From Nitrospira sp. SG-bin1 (GTDB taxonomy: Bacteria > Nitrospirota > Nitrospiria > Nitrospirales > Nitrospiraceae), in assembly GCA_002083365.1 (NCBI GenBank), contig LVWS01000033.1:434001-498000 (forward strand): DNA of 64,000 nt, read 5' to 3'. Shown here in pieces: positions 41,729-49,859 of this stretch; positions within the stretch are counted from its first letter, which is position 1, and every line of letters starts with the position of its first letter. The notes under the pieces were generated by a model. The model saw only the letters and a program-made list of their open reading frames with translations. It had not been told where the DNA came from and made no database searches. The position numbers and the translations under genes are program-made.

Positions 41729-42727
41729 ATGGCTGAAAAGAAATCGAAAAGAGTCCCACCGGCTAAGGGAGCGCGGCGACGCCGAAAAGCAACCGGCGCT
41801 TCAACCGGCTTGGAAGCCGGGGAACTCCAAGCGGCTGCGCCGCCTGGCGCCGTGGCCGAGTTGCACCAGGCAATCGAACGGGATGGAGGAAAGGTCCTCT
41901 CCATCTATCGCGAACCTTACGGCGGACATTGGTTGGTCTTTGCGGCGTTGCCGATCGATCTGGTCGAGCCGACGCCCTATCAACGAAATCTTTCCGATAC
42001 GCATGTCAGGAAGTTGGAAGCGGTCATCGCGAAAATCGGCAGGTTTCTGGATCCCATCGTTGCCGTACGAATCGCAAAGTCGGACCATGCGGCGAAGTAT
42101 TGGACACCGAACGGCAACCATCGCCTGTCCGCCATGCGGACACAGGGGGCGAAGGGCATCATGGCAATCGTGGTTCCAGAAGCGGCGGCCGCTTATCAGA
42201 TTCTTGCACTGAATACGGAGAAGGCCCATAACCTCCGTGAGAAGGCATTGGAGGTGATCCGCATGTATAGGGAATTGGCACAGGTCGGCGATGTCGACGA
42301 AGACATCTATGCCCTCGAATTTGAAGAGCCGGCATTGATCACGCTGGGGCTCTGTTATGAAGAGCGGCCTCGGTTCAGCGGTGGGGCGTACCACCCAGTC
42401 ATGAAACGAGTCGACGAGTTTTTACAGAAGCCACTGCAGGCTGCCCTTCCTGTTCGTCAGCAACGCGCAAAAACCGTCCTGGAATTGGACGATCTCATCG
42501 TCAAACAAGTCGAGGCTCTCAAGGCAAAAGGGTTAACCAGTCCCTATCTCAAGAGCTTCGTCGTCGCCCGAGTGAATCCCATTCGTTTCAGGCCCAAGGA
42601 TGCACCGGCATTGTCGTTCGATGACGCGCTCGATCGGATGATGCAGGCCGCGCAGAAATTCAATCCGGACAAGATCAAAATGGATGACCTGGCCAAATCA
42701 GGCGGTGCGCCGGACGAGGTTGAGTAA
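41729..42727 (+). CDS. Stand-alone ParB-domain protein
   Basis: ATG 41729 gives a Lys/Arg-rich lead (MAEKKSKRVPPAKGARRRRK) and 332 residues in total; ATG 41705 would overlap the start of the divergent GDPD gene and is less likely. A ParB-type N-terminal domain spans about residues 85-170, with LPIDLVEPTPYQRNLSDTHVRKL and NGNHRLSAM (the phosphate/CTP-binding loop of the ParB/sulfiredoxin fold). No ParA gene is adjacent and no clear helix-turn-helix follows. It may act outside chromosome segregation. Confidence 0.75.
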   Translation: MAEKKSKRVPPAKGARRRRKATGASTGLEAGELQAAAPPGAVAELHQAIERDGGKVLSIYREPYGGHWLVFAALPIDLVEPTPYQRNLSDTHVRKLEAVIAKIGRFLDPIVAVRIAKSDHAAKYWTPNGNHRLSAMRTQGAKGIMAIVVPEAAAAYQILALNTEKAHNLREKALEVIRMYRELAQVGDVDEDIYALEFEEPALITLGLCYEERPRFSGGAYHPVMKRVDEFLQKPLQAALPVRQQRAKTVLELDDLIVKQVEALKAKGLTSPYLKSFVVARVNPIRFRPKDAPALSFDDALDRMMQAAQKFNPDKIKMDDLAKSGGAPDEVE

Positions 42728-42812
42728 TCCCTCGTCTTCCGATCCTTCAGCTTGTTTCTCAACCGAACGCCACTTTACAATGATCTTTGATTCAGCTTGC
42801 TAGGAGGATGTC

Positions 42813-43160
42813 ATGGGTCTTGCAGACAACAAATGCATTCCCTGTCGCGGCGGCGTGCCGCCGGTGCCGAGTGATCGTGCCCAGGCGTTGCTCAGGGAAC
42901 TGGGCCGCGGGTGGTCGTTGAACGGGCAAGGGCATCTCGAACGGCTGTTTACTTTCCCGGATTTCGCCAAAGCGCTGGAGTTTGTAAATAAGGTGGGTGC
43001 GGTTGCCGAAGCGGAGGGGCATCATCCTGATTTGTATCTGGCCTGGGGCAAGTGCAAGATCGAAATTTGGACGCACAAAATCAACGGCTTGACCGAGAGC
43101 GACTTTTATCTTGCTGCCAAGGCGGATCGGGAGTTTGAGCCATTCAAGGCCGGCGCCTAG
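42813..43160 (+). CDS. phhB: Pterin-4a-carbinolamine dehydratase
   Basis: AGGAGG precedes ATG 42813. The 115-residue protein carries EGHHPDLYLAWGKCKIEIWTH, the conserved His-His-Pro active-site region, and INGLTESDF near the C-terminus. PCD recycles the pterin cofactor after aromatic amino acid hydroxylation; many bacteria carry it without a hydroxylase, where its role is less certain. No hydroxylase gene is in this window. A short extra N-terminus has a CIPC motif that is common in bacterial members. Confidence 0.93.
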   Translation: MGLADNKCIPCRGGVPPVPSDRAQALLRELGRGWSLNGQGHLERLFTFPDFAKALEFVNKVGAVAEAEGHHPDLYLAWGKCKIEIWTHKINGLTESDFYLAAKADREFEPFKAGA

Positions 43161-43320
43161 CGTTGTGTAACAGAATGTCGTTCGTGGTGAGTCTGTCGCA
43201 CCATGCACGGGTTTCCTTGAAGGTGCGTGCCCTAGGGCAGGCCTGTTCTGAGTCCACCGAAGGGGCTCGGGGGCACATGGCTTTTAACGGGAGCTGTAAG
43301 AGGCAAAGTTACGAGGCAGG

Positions 43321-45171
43321 ATGAGCGAAGGAACACAAATCGCGCTCGTCAATATGCCCTTCAGCTACGCCAAGTATCCCTCCATTCAACTCGGCACGCT
43401 CTCCGCGCTTCTGAAGTCCCACGGAATTCCCGTCGATTGTCACCATCTGAATGTTCAATTCGCCCACTTGATCGGCGTCGAATTACACGAGAGCATTTGC
43501 GAGAAGCGGGCGCTCTTCGGCGAGTGGTTGTTCTCCTTTCTTTTATTTCGAGACAACCCTAAACGTCCTGAGTATCCACGGGTCTTCAAGCCGGTCTTTG
43601 AACAGGTGGCTCAAGAGAGCGGGAAGCCGGTCGGCTACTTCGAAGAGATGGCGACTCGGATCGCGCCGCAATTCCTCACCTGGGCCCTCACGGCCATCAA
43701 TTGGGGACAGTACAAGCTCGTCGGGTTTACCTCGACGTTCGATCAAAACGTCGCGAGTCTCACGATGGCCAAGCTGATCAAGGACTTGTATCCGGACGTG
43801 ACCATCGTCTTCGGCGGCGCGAATTTCGACGGCGAAATGGGGCTGGAACATCTGAGGGCCTTTCCCTCTATCGATTACGTTGTGATCGGGGAAGGCGAAC
43901 AAACCTTTCTCCCGTTAGTCCGCCAGATTCTGGAAGGCAACACAGAGCGCGCTTCTCACGGCGTAGCATACCGACAAGACGGCCAGATCCGGTTCACACC
44001 GAATACGGCGCTCTTTTCCGACTTTGCAAAGACCGGCCCGCCGAATTATGACGACTACTACCAGCTGCTTGCGGAGCTCGGACAGACGGCCCAAGGGCTG
44101 GATCGCATTCTCTTGTATGAAGGTTCACGCGGCTGTTGGTGGGGAGAGAAACATCACTGTACATTCTGTGGTCTCAATGCGCAGAGCATGAAGTTCCGGG
44201 CAAAGGCACCTGAGCAGATCTTGAGAGAGATCGCCGACCTCTCCCAGCGCTACGATGCCGTCCGATTTCGATTGGTCGATAACATCATCGATATGGGCTA
44301 TATCGACGACCTCTTCGGCAAACTTGCCTCGGACCATTGCGATCTGGATGTATTCATTGAAATAAAGAGCAATCTGCAGAAGCGTCAAATCAAGACCTTG
44401 GCCGCCGGTGGCGTGAAATGCATGCAGCCTGGGCTGGAAAGCCTCAGCTCGAATCAGCTGCGCGCGATGGACAAGGGCGCCACGCCGATGCAGAACATTG
44501 TCTGCCTCAAGTGGAGCGTCTATTACCATGTCACGGTGCTGTGGAATATCTTGCTGGGCTTTCCGGGAGAGACCAACGAGGATTACCAACGCCAGCTCGA
44601 CCTGATTCCGTCACTGCTTCACTTACAGCCCCCGGAGGCAACAGGAAAATTTTGGCTGCAGCGCTTCAGTCCCTACTTCACCAGGCCGCATGAGTATGGG
44701 GTTCGTATCACCGGGCCAGGGATGGCCTACGAGTATGTCTACGACGCGCGGCAGCTGGACTTGAACAAGATCGCTTACGATTTCGAGTACGAACTCGATA
44801 ATTGGCCGGTGGATCCACACCTGTATCAAGAACTGGTCGCTGCGATCGAAAGCTGGCAGCGAATGCATAAGTCCGGCGATCGGCCATTTCTGTATTACTC
44901 CAAAGCTCCAACCTATGTGACCGTTTACGACGGCCGCAATCCGAAGGCGCCAACTCGTCGACGATATGAAGGATTAGCCGCGTTGGTGATCGAGATCTGT
45001 AATGAGTCGGCGAAGAGCGCGGAGCAAATTCGAACAGCGGTAGCAGACCGAGTTGAATCAGGCGATGAGCAACTTAAAGTCGTCTTGAACGAACTTACCA
45101 CAACACGAATCCTCTACGAAGAACGCGGCAAGTACTTCACGCTGGCTATCCCAGAGAATCCGTTCCTCTGA
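43321..45171 (+). CDS. Radical SAM protein of the RiPP-maturase type (B12-binding, rSAM_ocin_1-like)
   Basis: The 616-residue protein begins with a cobalamin-type domain (IALVNMPFSYAKYPSIQLG; later GFTSTFDQNVASL and IVFGGANFDGEMG). The iron-sulfur cluster motif is unusual: Cys272, Cys280 and Cys283 in GSRGCWWGEKHHCTFCGLN, i.e. C-x7-C-x2-C. This spacing and the CWWGEKHHCTFCGLN text are hallmarks of the ribosomal-peptide-maturation radical SAM protein 1 family, which includes C-methyltransferases on peptides. No recognisable precursor peptide, leader domain or exporter is next to it, so the substrate is unknown. Confidence 0.88.
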   Translation: MSEGTQIALVNMPFSYAKYPSIQLGTLSALLKSHGIPVDCHHLNVQFAHLIGVELHESICEKRALFGEWLFSFLLFRDNPKRPEYPRVFKPVFEQVAQESGKPVGYFEEMATRIAPQFLTWALTAINWGQYKLVGFTSTFDQNVASLTMAKLIKDLYPDVTIVFGGANFDGEMGLEHLRAFPSIDYVVIGEGEQTFLPLVRQILEGNTERASHGVAYRQDGQIRFTPNTALFSDFAKTGPPNYDDYYQLLAELGQTAQGLDRILLYEGSRGCWWGEKHHCTFCGLNAQSMKFRAKAPEQILREIADLSQRYDAVRFRLVDNIIDMGYIDDLFGKLASDHCDLDVFIEIKSNLQKRQIKTLAAGGVKCMQPGLESLSSNQLRAMDKGATPMQNIVCLKWSVYYHVTVLWNILLGFPGETNEDYQRQLDLIPSLLHLQPPEATGKFWLQRFSPYFTRPHEYGVRITGPGMAYEYVYDARQLDLNKIAYDFEYELDNWPVDPHLYQELVAAIESWQRMHKSGDRPFLYYSKAPTYVTVYDGRNPKAPTRRRYEGLAALVIEICNESAKSAEQIRTAVADRVESGDEQLKVVLNELTTTRILYEERGKYFTLAIPENPFL

Positions 45172-45186
45172 TTCATCCAGTCCTTT

Positions 45187-45519
45187 TTACATCGACAACT
45201 TCTCGGCCACGTTTCGCATCTGCACGCCATGTACCAGCGATGCGCCGCCCCGAATGGCGCAGGCGACGTGGACCGCCTCGGTCATCTCCTCGATGTTCGA
45301 TCCTTTCTCTAGCGACGCTTGTGTGTAGGCGTCGATGCAGTAAGGGCATTGCACGGTATGGGCGACGGCGAGGGCGATGAGGGCCTTCTCCCGCTCGGTC
45401 AGTAAGCCTTCCGCAAACACTGCCTCGTAGTAAGCCATGAATTTCTCCCATAGGCCCTTGTTGCCTTTCCCCATGTCAGAAAACTTTTCGAGATCATGCG
45501 AATGGTAATACGAGTCCAT
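45187..45519 (-). CDS. AhpD/carboxymuconolactone decarboxylase-like protein
   Basis: GAGGAGG precedes ATG 45519. The 110-residue protein has the AhpD thiol motif in AHTVQCPYCIDAYTQ and ends in AIRGGASLVHGVQMRN. The whole sequence, starting MDSYYHSHDLEKFSDMGK, matches the subgroup often found with radical SAM systems, including the arsenosugar (formerly selenobiotic) type. It is convergent with the radical SAM gene, 15 bases apart. The redox role is inferred from CxxC. Confidence 0.85.
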   Translation of the reverse strand: MDSYYHSHDLEKFSDMGKGNKGLWEKFMAYYEAVFAEGLLTEREKALIALAVAHTVQCPYCIDAYTQASLEKGSNIEEMTEAVHVACAIRGGASLVHGVQMRNVAEKLSM

Positions 45520-45572
45520 ACAAACCTCCTCGATTAATCGGGCGCGAAGTCAAAGATGAGATGGTGGAACGA

Positions 45573-45851
45573 TCAGGCATTGCCCGGGGGCATGGGATCG
45601 GATTCGGACAGAGCTTTGGAAAAGCGATCGCCTACGATGTCGGTGGCCTTCGCCATGAGACTCCTCACTTCTTGCCATTCATTGGGGAGGAGGTCCTGCT
45701 TTAACTGCGGATGGATGGCCCATTGGGCTTCGACGTGTGTTCCCTTTCGGGTGACCAGTACGCGCAGCAGTTCCACATCCCATGTCTGATCGGCAGGATC
45801 GTCGGTGGACGGCAACTTGTTCGGTTGTTCAGGAGGGATCGCCCGTGCCAT
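45573..45851 (-). CDS. Hypothetical protein, 92 aa
   Basis: The product is soluble and charged, with DQTWDVELLRVLVTRKG, THVEAQWAIHPQLKQDLLP and EWQEVRSLMAKATDIVG, which reads as a strand-strand-helix protein. I recognise no family. It lies 60 bases downstream of suhB on the same strand, so they may be cotranscribed. Confidence 0.55.
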   Translation of the reverse strand: MARAIPPEQPNKLPSTDDPADQTWDVELLRVLVTRKGTHVEAQWAIHPQLKQDLLPNEWQEVRSLMAKATDIVGDRFSKALSESDPMPPGNA

Positions 45852-45911
45852 ACGTCGCTCTCAGCGTACGTTCCTTTTCTACCGATACTGTATGCGGGGG
45901 CATTGAGTATA

Positions 45912-46736
45912 TCAAGAGGTCTCTTGGTGGAGGACTGCAAGCATCGCTTCGTGGATTCGTCCATTGCTGGCGACGAGTTCCTGCCCATAAATCGACAAAC
46001 CTTTCCCGCTGAAATCGGTCAACCTCCCGCCCGCCTCTCGCACGATCACCGACCCGGCCGCCATATCCCATGGGTTGAGCCGGACTTCCCAGAACCCATC
46101 GAAGCGCCCTGCCGCCACGTAGCAGAGGTCTAACGCGGCGGACCCGGTTCTTCTGAGCCCCTGGGCCTTGAGGGCAAATTTCACAAAGTGATCAAGGTTG
46201 TTTCGCGATGTTTCTCTGATGTCATAGGCAAAGCCTGTTACCAACAGGCTGTTGTCCAGGGTCATCGTATCGGACACATGGATGGGGCGACCGTTCAACA
46301 GAGCGCCGCCATGTTCACTGGCCGTGAACAGTTCATTTCGTGACGGGTCGAAGATTACGCCAAGCACACAGCGTCCTTCATGCTCGAGACCGATGGAAAC
46401 GCAGTAGGTTGGATAGCCATGCGCAAAATTGGTTGTTCCATCCAGCGGGTCGATGATCCACAAATAAGGCGATGGCGACTCTTCCAGGCGACCTTGTTCC
46501 TCAGCCAAGAACCGATGGATGGGAAAATGAGCTTTGAGGTGGTCGATGACACATTGTTCGGCAGCGCGGTCGGCATCCGTAACCAAATTGATCGGATTCT
46601 TATACTCAATGTCGAAGCCGGCTTCGGCATATTGCAGCAGTAGAGTCCCGGCTGCTCGGCTGGCGGCGACTGCTGCTTCAAGAAGGATCTCAGACGAGAT
46701 TGGTTCATGGGAAATTGACACGTTCGATTGTAGCAT
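45912..46736 (-). CDS. suhB: Inositol-1-monophosphatase family protein
   Basis: The 274-residue protein has metal-site motifs LVTDADRAAE, FLAEEQG, WIIDPLDGTTNFAHG and the C-terminal NPWDMAAGSVIVREAGG. These are the complete IMPase signature, giving Mg-dependent hydrolysis of inositol phosphates or related sugar phosphates. In bacteria SuhB also affects rRNA transcription; whether that holds here is unknown. Transcribed away from the HARE-HTH gene. Confidence 0.92.
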   Translation of the reverse strand: MLQSNVSISHEPISSEILLEAAVAASRAAGTLLLQYAEAGFDIEYKNPINLVTDADRAAEQCVIDHLKAHFPIHRFLAEEQGRLEESPSPYLWIIDPLDGTTNFAHGYPTYCVSIGLEHEGRCVLGVIFDPSRNELFTASEHGGALLNGRPIHVSDTMTLDNSLLVTGFAYDIRETSRNNLDHFVKFALKAQGLRRTGSAALDLCYVAAGRFDGFWEVRLNPWDMAAGSVIVREAGGRLTDFSGKGLSIYGQELVASNGRIHEAMLAVLHQETS

Positions 46737-46867
46737 GACGGCTGGGCATATTTGGGAAATTCACGAAGCTTGTAATAGTACAAGGCTTAGCAACATAGTC
46801 TAGAAAAGGATTACTTGCCCGCATATGAACATACTCGTAACCTAATATATGATTCAAATAATATACA

Positions 46868-46896
46868 TTGACAGATTTTACAAGCAATGCTATAAA
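46868..46896 (+). promoter_or_regulatory. Near-consensus sigma-70 promoter
   Basis: TTGACA (46868-46873) and TATAAA (46891-46896) are separated by exactly 17 bases in a locally AT-rich stretch. Transcription would start near 46903, 20 bases before the GTG of the HARE-HTH gene. It is the strongest promoter seen in the window. Confidence 0.75.
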
Positions 46897-46922
46897 GCAA
46901 GCATGCTTTGTGAGAGGAAATT

Positions 46923-47438
46923 GTGGAGGAATTAACAGACATTCTCGTTGGTCTTGAGCAACGGATCAACGCGTATAAAAGTCGGTTCCAGGAACTCGAG
47001 AAGAAGCGTCGCCGACTCGATGACGAAATCGCTACCATCAAGAAATACCTTGAGCTCGCTGAAACTCTCTATCGTGTCGAAGCCGATAAAGCCAAGCTTG
47101 CCAGTCTCTCCAACCAAATCATCACTACCGACGATTCCAAGGGTATTCGCCCTGTCCCGGTTATGGATGTCACCGATCAGTCCCGAGAAATTCTACTTGG
47201 ACGAAGTAAATATGTTGGGAAAAGTGTCCCGCAGGCGGCGTACGAAATCCTCCGAGAATCCAATCGGGCTATGCATGCCAAAGAGCTCGTTCAGCGCTTA
47301 ATCGAAGGCGGGTTGCAGATTAAAGGGAAAACACCGCTTACGTCGATCGCGACGTCGCTCAAGCGCGACAAACGGTTCAGAAAGGTCGGTCCTAATACAT
47401 TCGAAGCCCTTGATGACGTGCTGATTCAAGCTGTGTAG
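46923..47438 (+). CDS. Coiled-coil plus HARE-HTH domain protein
   Basis: GTG 46923 follows AGAGGAAA. Residues 1-60 form a coiled coil (RINAYKSRFQELEKKRRRLD, DEIATIKKYLEL). Residues about 100-165 are a HARE-HTH winged helix: SVPQAAYEILRESNRAMHAK, ELVQRLIEGGLQI and RFRKVGPNTFEA, as in the RpoE delta N-terminal and ASXL-type domain. The fold is thought to bind DNA or polymerase. It is driven by a near-consensus promoter, so probably expressed strongly. The exact target is unknown. Confidence 0.8.
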   Translation: MEELTDILVGLEQRINAYKSRFQELEKKRRRLDDEIATIKKYLELAETLYRVEADKAKLASLSNQIITTDDSKGIRPVPVMDVTDQSREILLGRSKYVGKSVPQAAYEILRESNRAMHAKELVQRLIEGGLQIKGKTPLTSIATSLKRDKRFRKVGPNTFEALDDVLIQAV

Positions 47439-47485
47439 TTCATGGTAAAGCGTCTAATTTGATACTGCGAAGGGGGGTGAGACTC

Positions 47486-47524
47486 TTGGCAACAAAGAAG
47501 GCAGCGAAGAAGAAGAAGAAGTAA
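47486..47524 (+). CDS. Lysine-rich 12-residue micro-ORF
   Basis: A TTG at 47486 (or GTG at 47477) is preceded by AAGGGGGGTGA, a near-perfect anti-SD complement, seven bases away. It would encode MATKKAAKKKKK. The peptide resembles the basic tails of histone-like proteins. It follows the HARE-HTH gene by 47 bases and precedes a stable hairpin. It could be a leader peptide, a real microprotein, or chance. Confidence 0.3.
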   Translation: MATKKAAKKKKK

Positions 47525-47543
47525 TCTCCGCCGTAAGTTGATA

Positions 47544-47573
47544 CGCCGGGAGTAAGGCCACTTACTCTCGGCG
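47544..47573 (+). terminator. 13-bp hairpin after the HARE-HTH gene
   Basis: CGCCGGGAGTAAG pairs with CTTACTCTCGGCG (one G-U pair) around GCCA. There is no T-run after it on either strand, so termination efficiency is doubtful, but its place between convergent genes fits a 3'-end structure. Confidence 0.55.
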
Positions 47574-47651
47574 TACCATACCGGGTACGCTGGAATGAAT
47601 AATCCCGCCAGAAAGAACGGTAATCAGCTGGATACCAAAAAACCTTGCAGA

Positions 47652-48581
47652 TTAAGAGGCCTGAAGTGCAACGGCAGGCTGAAGGTGAAGCGAGTGCGGA
47701 GCTGATCGCTTCCCTTCTCCCGAAGGCTCCAGGTTTAGAAGCACCCACTTTTCCGGTTGTGTGAGGATCTGCTGGACTAACCGAGTATGGAGAGCATGTC
47801 CGGATCGGTCTGCCATAATATGACCGATGAAGGGCATCCCTAAGAGAGAAAAGTCGCCAATCAAATCAAGGATTTTGTGGCGGACAAACTCATCGTCAAA
47901 CCTGAGGCCGGTTTCATTGACGACCCCGTCATCCGACAGCACAACCGTGTTGTCCAGAGTCCCGCCTTTGCCGAGCCCACGAGCCCACAATGCCTGCACT
48001 TCATACAGAAACCCGAACGTTCTGGCTTCGGCAATCTCCTGCTCGAATGTGTTGACGGAACAATCATAGGCATATGTCTGTGTCTTGATCAGGGGATGCT
48101 CATAGTGGATGGAATACGTAATCCGAGGAGTAGATGACGGTTCAATTCGCACACGTCTGGATCCTTCGGACACTTCGATCGGTGCCGTGATCTTTAGAAA
48201 AGGCTGCTTCCTGTCTTGAGGGACCACGCCGGCAGATTGAATCAATCGGACAAATGGTGCGGCGCTTCCATCCATGACGGGAACTTCGCTTGCCGACACA
48301 TCGACGAACACATTATCGACATGAAGGCCGGCCAGTGCCGATAGTAGATGCTCAATAGTCTGCACCTGGAAGCCATTGCCGCTGATGGCCGTGCACAGTT
48401 CGGTGGGAACACGATGTTCAATGGAGGCGGAAAGATACGTATCAACGTCCGTTTTACGATTGACAAAAACCACACCGGTGTTTGGGGGAGCAGGCCGCAA
48501 TGTAATCGATGCCGACTGGCCGGAATGGAGTCCCACACCAGAACAGGTTACTGCCGATGCCAAGGTTTGTTGATTACGCAC
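47652..48581 (-). CDS. lpxC: UDP-3-O-acyl-N-acetylglucosamine deacetylase LpxC
   Basis: LpxC catalyses the committed step of lipid A synthesis in the cytoplasm. The 309-residue protein begins QQTLASAVTCSGVGLHSG, has the zinc motif in TIEHLLSALAGLHVDN, the SEVPVMDGSAAPFV loop, and the C-terminal zinc/acid part DEFVRHKILDLIGDFSLLG and GH. All conserved residues are visible. Presence of LpxC confirms a diderm with LPS. The preceding 600 bases are noncoding and AT-rich. Confidence 0.96.
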   Translation of the reverse strand: MRNQQTLASAVTCSGVGLHSGQSASITLRPAPPNTGVVFVNRKTDVDTYLSASIEHRVPTELCTAISGNGFQVQTIEHLLSALAGLHVDNVFVDVSASEVPVMDGSAAPFVRLIQSAGVVPQDRKQPFLKITAPIEVSEGSRRVRIEPSSTPRITYSIHYEHPLIKTQTYAYDCSVNTFEQEIAEARTFGFLYEVQALWARGLGKGGTLDNTVVLSDDGVVNETGLRFDDEFVRHKILDLIGDFSLLGMPFIGHIMADRSGHALHTRLVQQILTQPEKWVLLNLEPSGEGKRSAPHSLHLQPAVALQAS

Positions 48582-48956
48582 AAATCCTCCCTTATACAGA
48601 CAAATGCCTAAACACAGACATCCGTTATGAACCTAAGCAATTCGTGTGCCTATATAAATTTATTGTAATACATTGATATTAAATCAATATATAGACAACA
48701 ACGAAAAACGCAACTGTATCTTAAAAAGCACAACTGTGTATTTCCAGAAAAAGGGTGCGACAAGAACATGGAGATTCGATAAGTGGAATGTGCCGCTGTT
48801 CTCAAAGCGCCAAATTGGTATGCGTGAAAACGGTCTCCCTTCAACATCAAACGGATGGAAGCGATAGGTCCTGTCCCATAACTCCAAGGCATCGTGTAGT
48901 CCATGTAAGTAAAATTTCTATTGAAGTAGAAGTCACCATTCGGCAGGGCACTATAT

Positions 48957-48972
48957 CGTGAAACATTTCACG
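48957..48972. promoter_or_regulatory. CRP/FNR-type palindrome upstream of sdh operon
   Basis: CGTGAAA-CA-TTTCACG is a perfect inverted repeat containing GTGA-N6-TCAC, the core of CRP-family sites. It lies about 205 bases before sdhC. A CRP/FNR-family regulator would be a reasonable binder; none is in the window. Confidence 0.45.
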
Positions 48973-49164
48973 GAGACGAGCTGGTTGAAGAACTGAAGCT
49001 TCAAGTTAGTCGAATAATGTTGCGTTAGCCTGTTGCCCGAAGACGTCCTTATTGTGCATCACAATCGACAAGCGCGAACCATCACACATTCACACATTGC
49101 CGTTTCGTTGTCCATAGCAAGGTACTTTCCCACATTATCGTGATTCTTCATGAATCGAGCAGTG

Positions 49165-49170
49165 TATAAT
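49165..49170 (+). promoter_or_regulatory. -10 element immediately before sdhC
   Basis: TATAAT is perfect and ends 8 bases before the sdhC ATG; there is no ribosome site in between. If used, the sdh transcript would be leaderless or nearly so. No good -35 is visible. Confidence 0.45.
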
Positions 49171-49178
49171 AATCGCGG

Positions 49179-49859
49179 ATGACACGCCCGTCCAACTATT
49201 TCCAATCGTCAGTTGGCAGTAAAATCGTCATGGCCCTGAGCGGGTTGGGACTCGTCGTCTATGCCATTTTTCACATGTTGGGGAACCTGCAAGTGTTTGA
49301 AGGGGCCTATGCACTCAATAGCTATGCGGCGTTTCTACGCGATATGCCGATCCTTCTTTGGACTGCCCGGATTGGGTTGTTGAGCGTTGCCGTGCTCCAC
49401 ATCGCCCTGGCGATTCAGTTGACCTTGCGAAATCGCCGGGCTCGCAAGGTTGCCTATGCGGTACATGAGTACCGTCAGGCTTCGTTTGCGTCCCGCACCA
49501 TGGTCGCCTCCGGCCTTGTGCTCCTGCTTTTCATCGTATTTCACTTGTTGCATTTAACAGCCGGCGTCATCGATCCCTCTTCGGCCGATCGGCTCGATGC
49601 CGAAGGGCATCGTGATGTCTATGGGAGAGTCGTCCAGGCTTTTCAGAATCCGTTCATCGTGGCGCTCTATTTGGCTGGCCAGCTGGGGCTGGGCATGCAT
49701 CTGAACCATGCCGTCACCAGCAGTTTACAGACGTTGGGGCTTGAGCATGCCGCATTGAACCGACTCTTTAGAGCCGCTGGCCCCGCTGTTGCGATACTGG
49801 TCGTCCTTGGTAATGTCACTATCATCCTTGCCATCTTCGTGGGGGTCGTACGCGGATAA
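49179..49859 (+). CDS. sdhC: Succinate dehydrogenase/fumarate reductase cytochrome b subunit
   Basis: The 226-residue protein has five hydrophobic segments and conserved His residues in IFHMLGNLQVFEG, VLHIALAIQL, VFHLLHLTAGVID and GMHLNHAV, the haem ligands expected in the single-subunit, di-haem B-type anchor (as in Bacteroides and Wolinella-type enzymes). It anchors SdhAB to the inner membrane and exchanges electrons with quinone. The stop overlaps the next start by one base. Confidence 0.92.
   Translation: MTRPSNYFQSSVGSKIVMALSGLGLVVYAIFHMLGNLQVFEGAYALNSYAAFLRDMPILLWTARIGLLSVAVLHIALAIQLTLRNRRARKVAYAVHEYRQASFASRTMVASGLVLLLFIVFHLLHLTAGVIDPSSADRLDAEGHRDVYGRVVQAFQNPFIVALYLAGQLGLGMHLNHAVTSSLQTLGLEHAALNRLFRAAGPAVAILVVLGNVTIILAIFVGVVRG

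Larger units (their letters stand above)
48582..49178. other. AT-rich intergenic region between lpxC and sdhC
   Basis: About 600 bases with several short frames on both strands, none with protein character. It contains a TTGAT-N5-ATCAA inverted repeat at 48673-48687 (near an FNR box but with one extra base), a CRP-type palindrome at 48957-48972, and a perfect TATAAT at 49165. It most likely carries the divergent promoters and their operators. Confidence 0.45.

Noticed and set aside
48673..48687. FNR box before lpxC
   Set aside because: The inverted repeat TTGAT/ATCAA has a 5-base spacer instead of 4, so I mention it only as part of the intergenic region.
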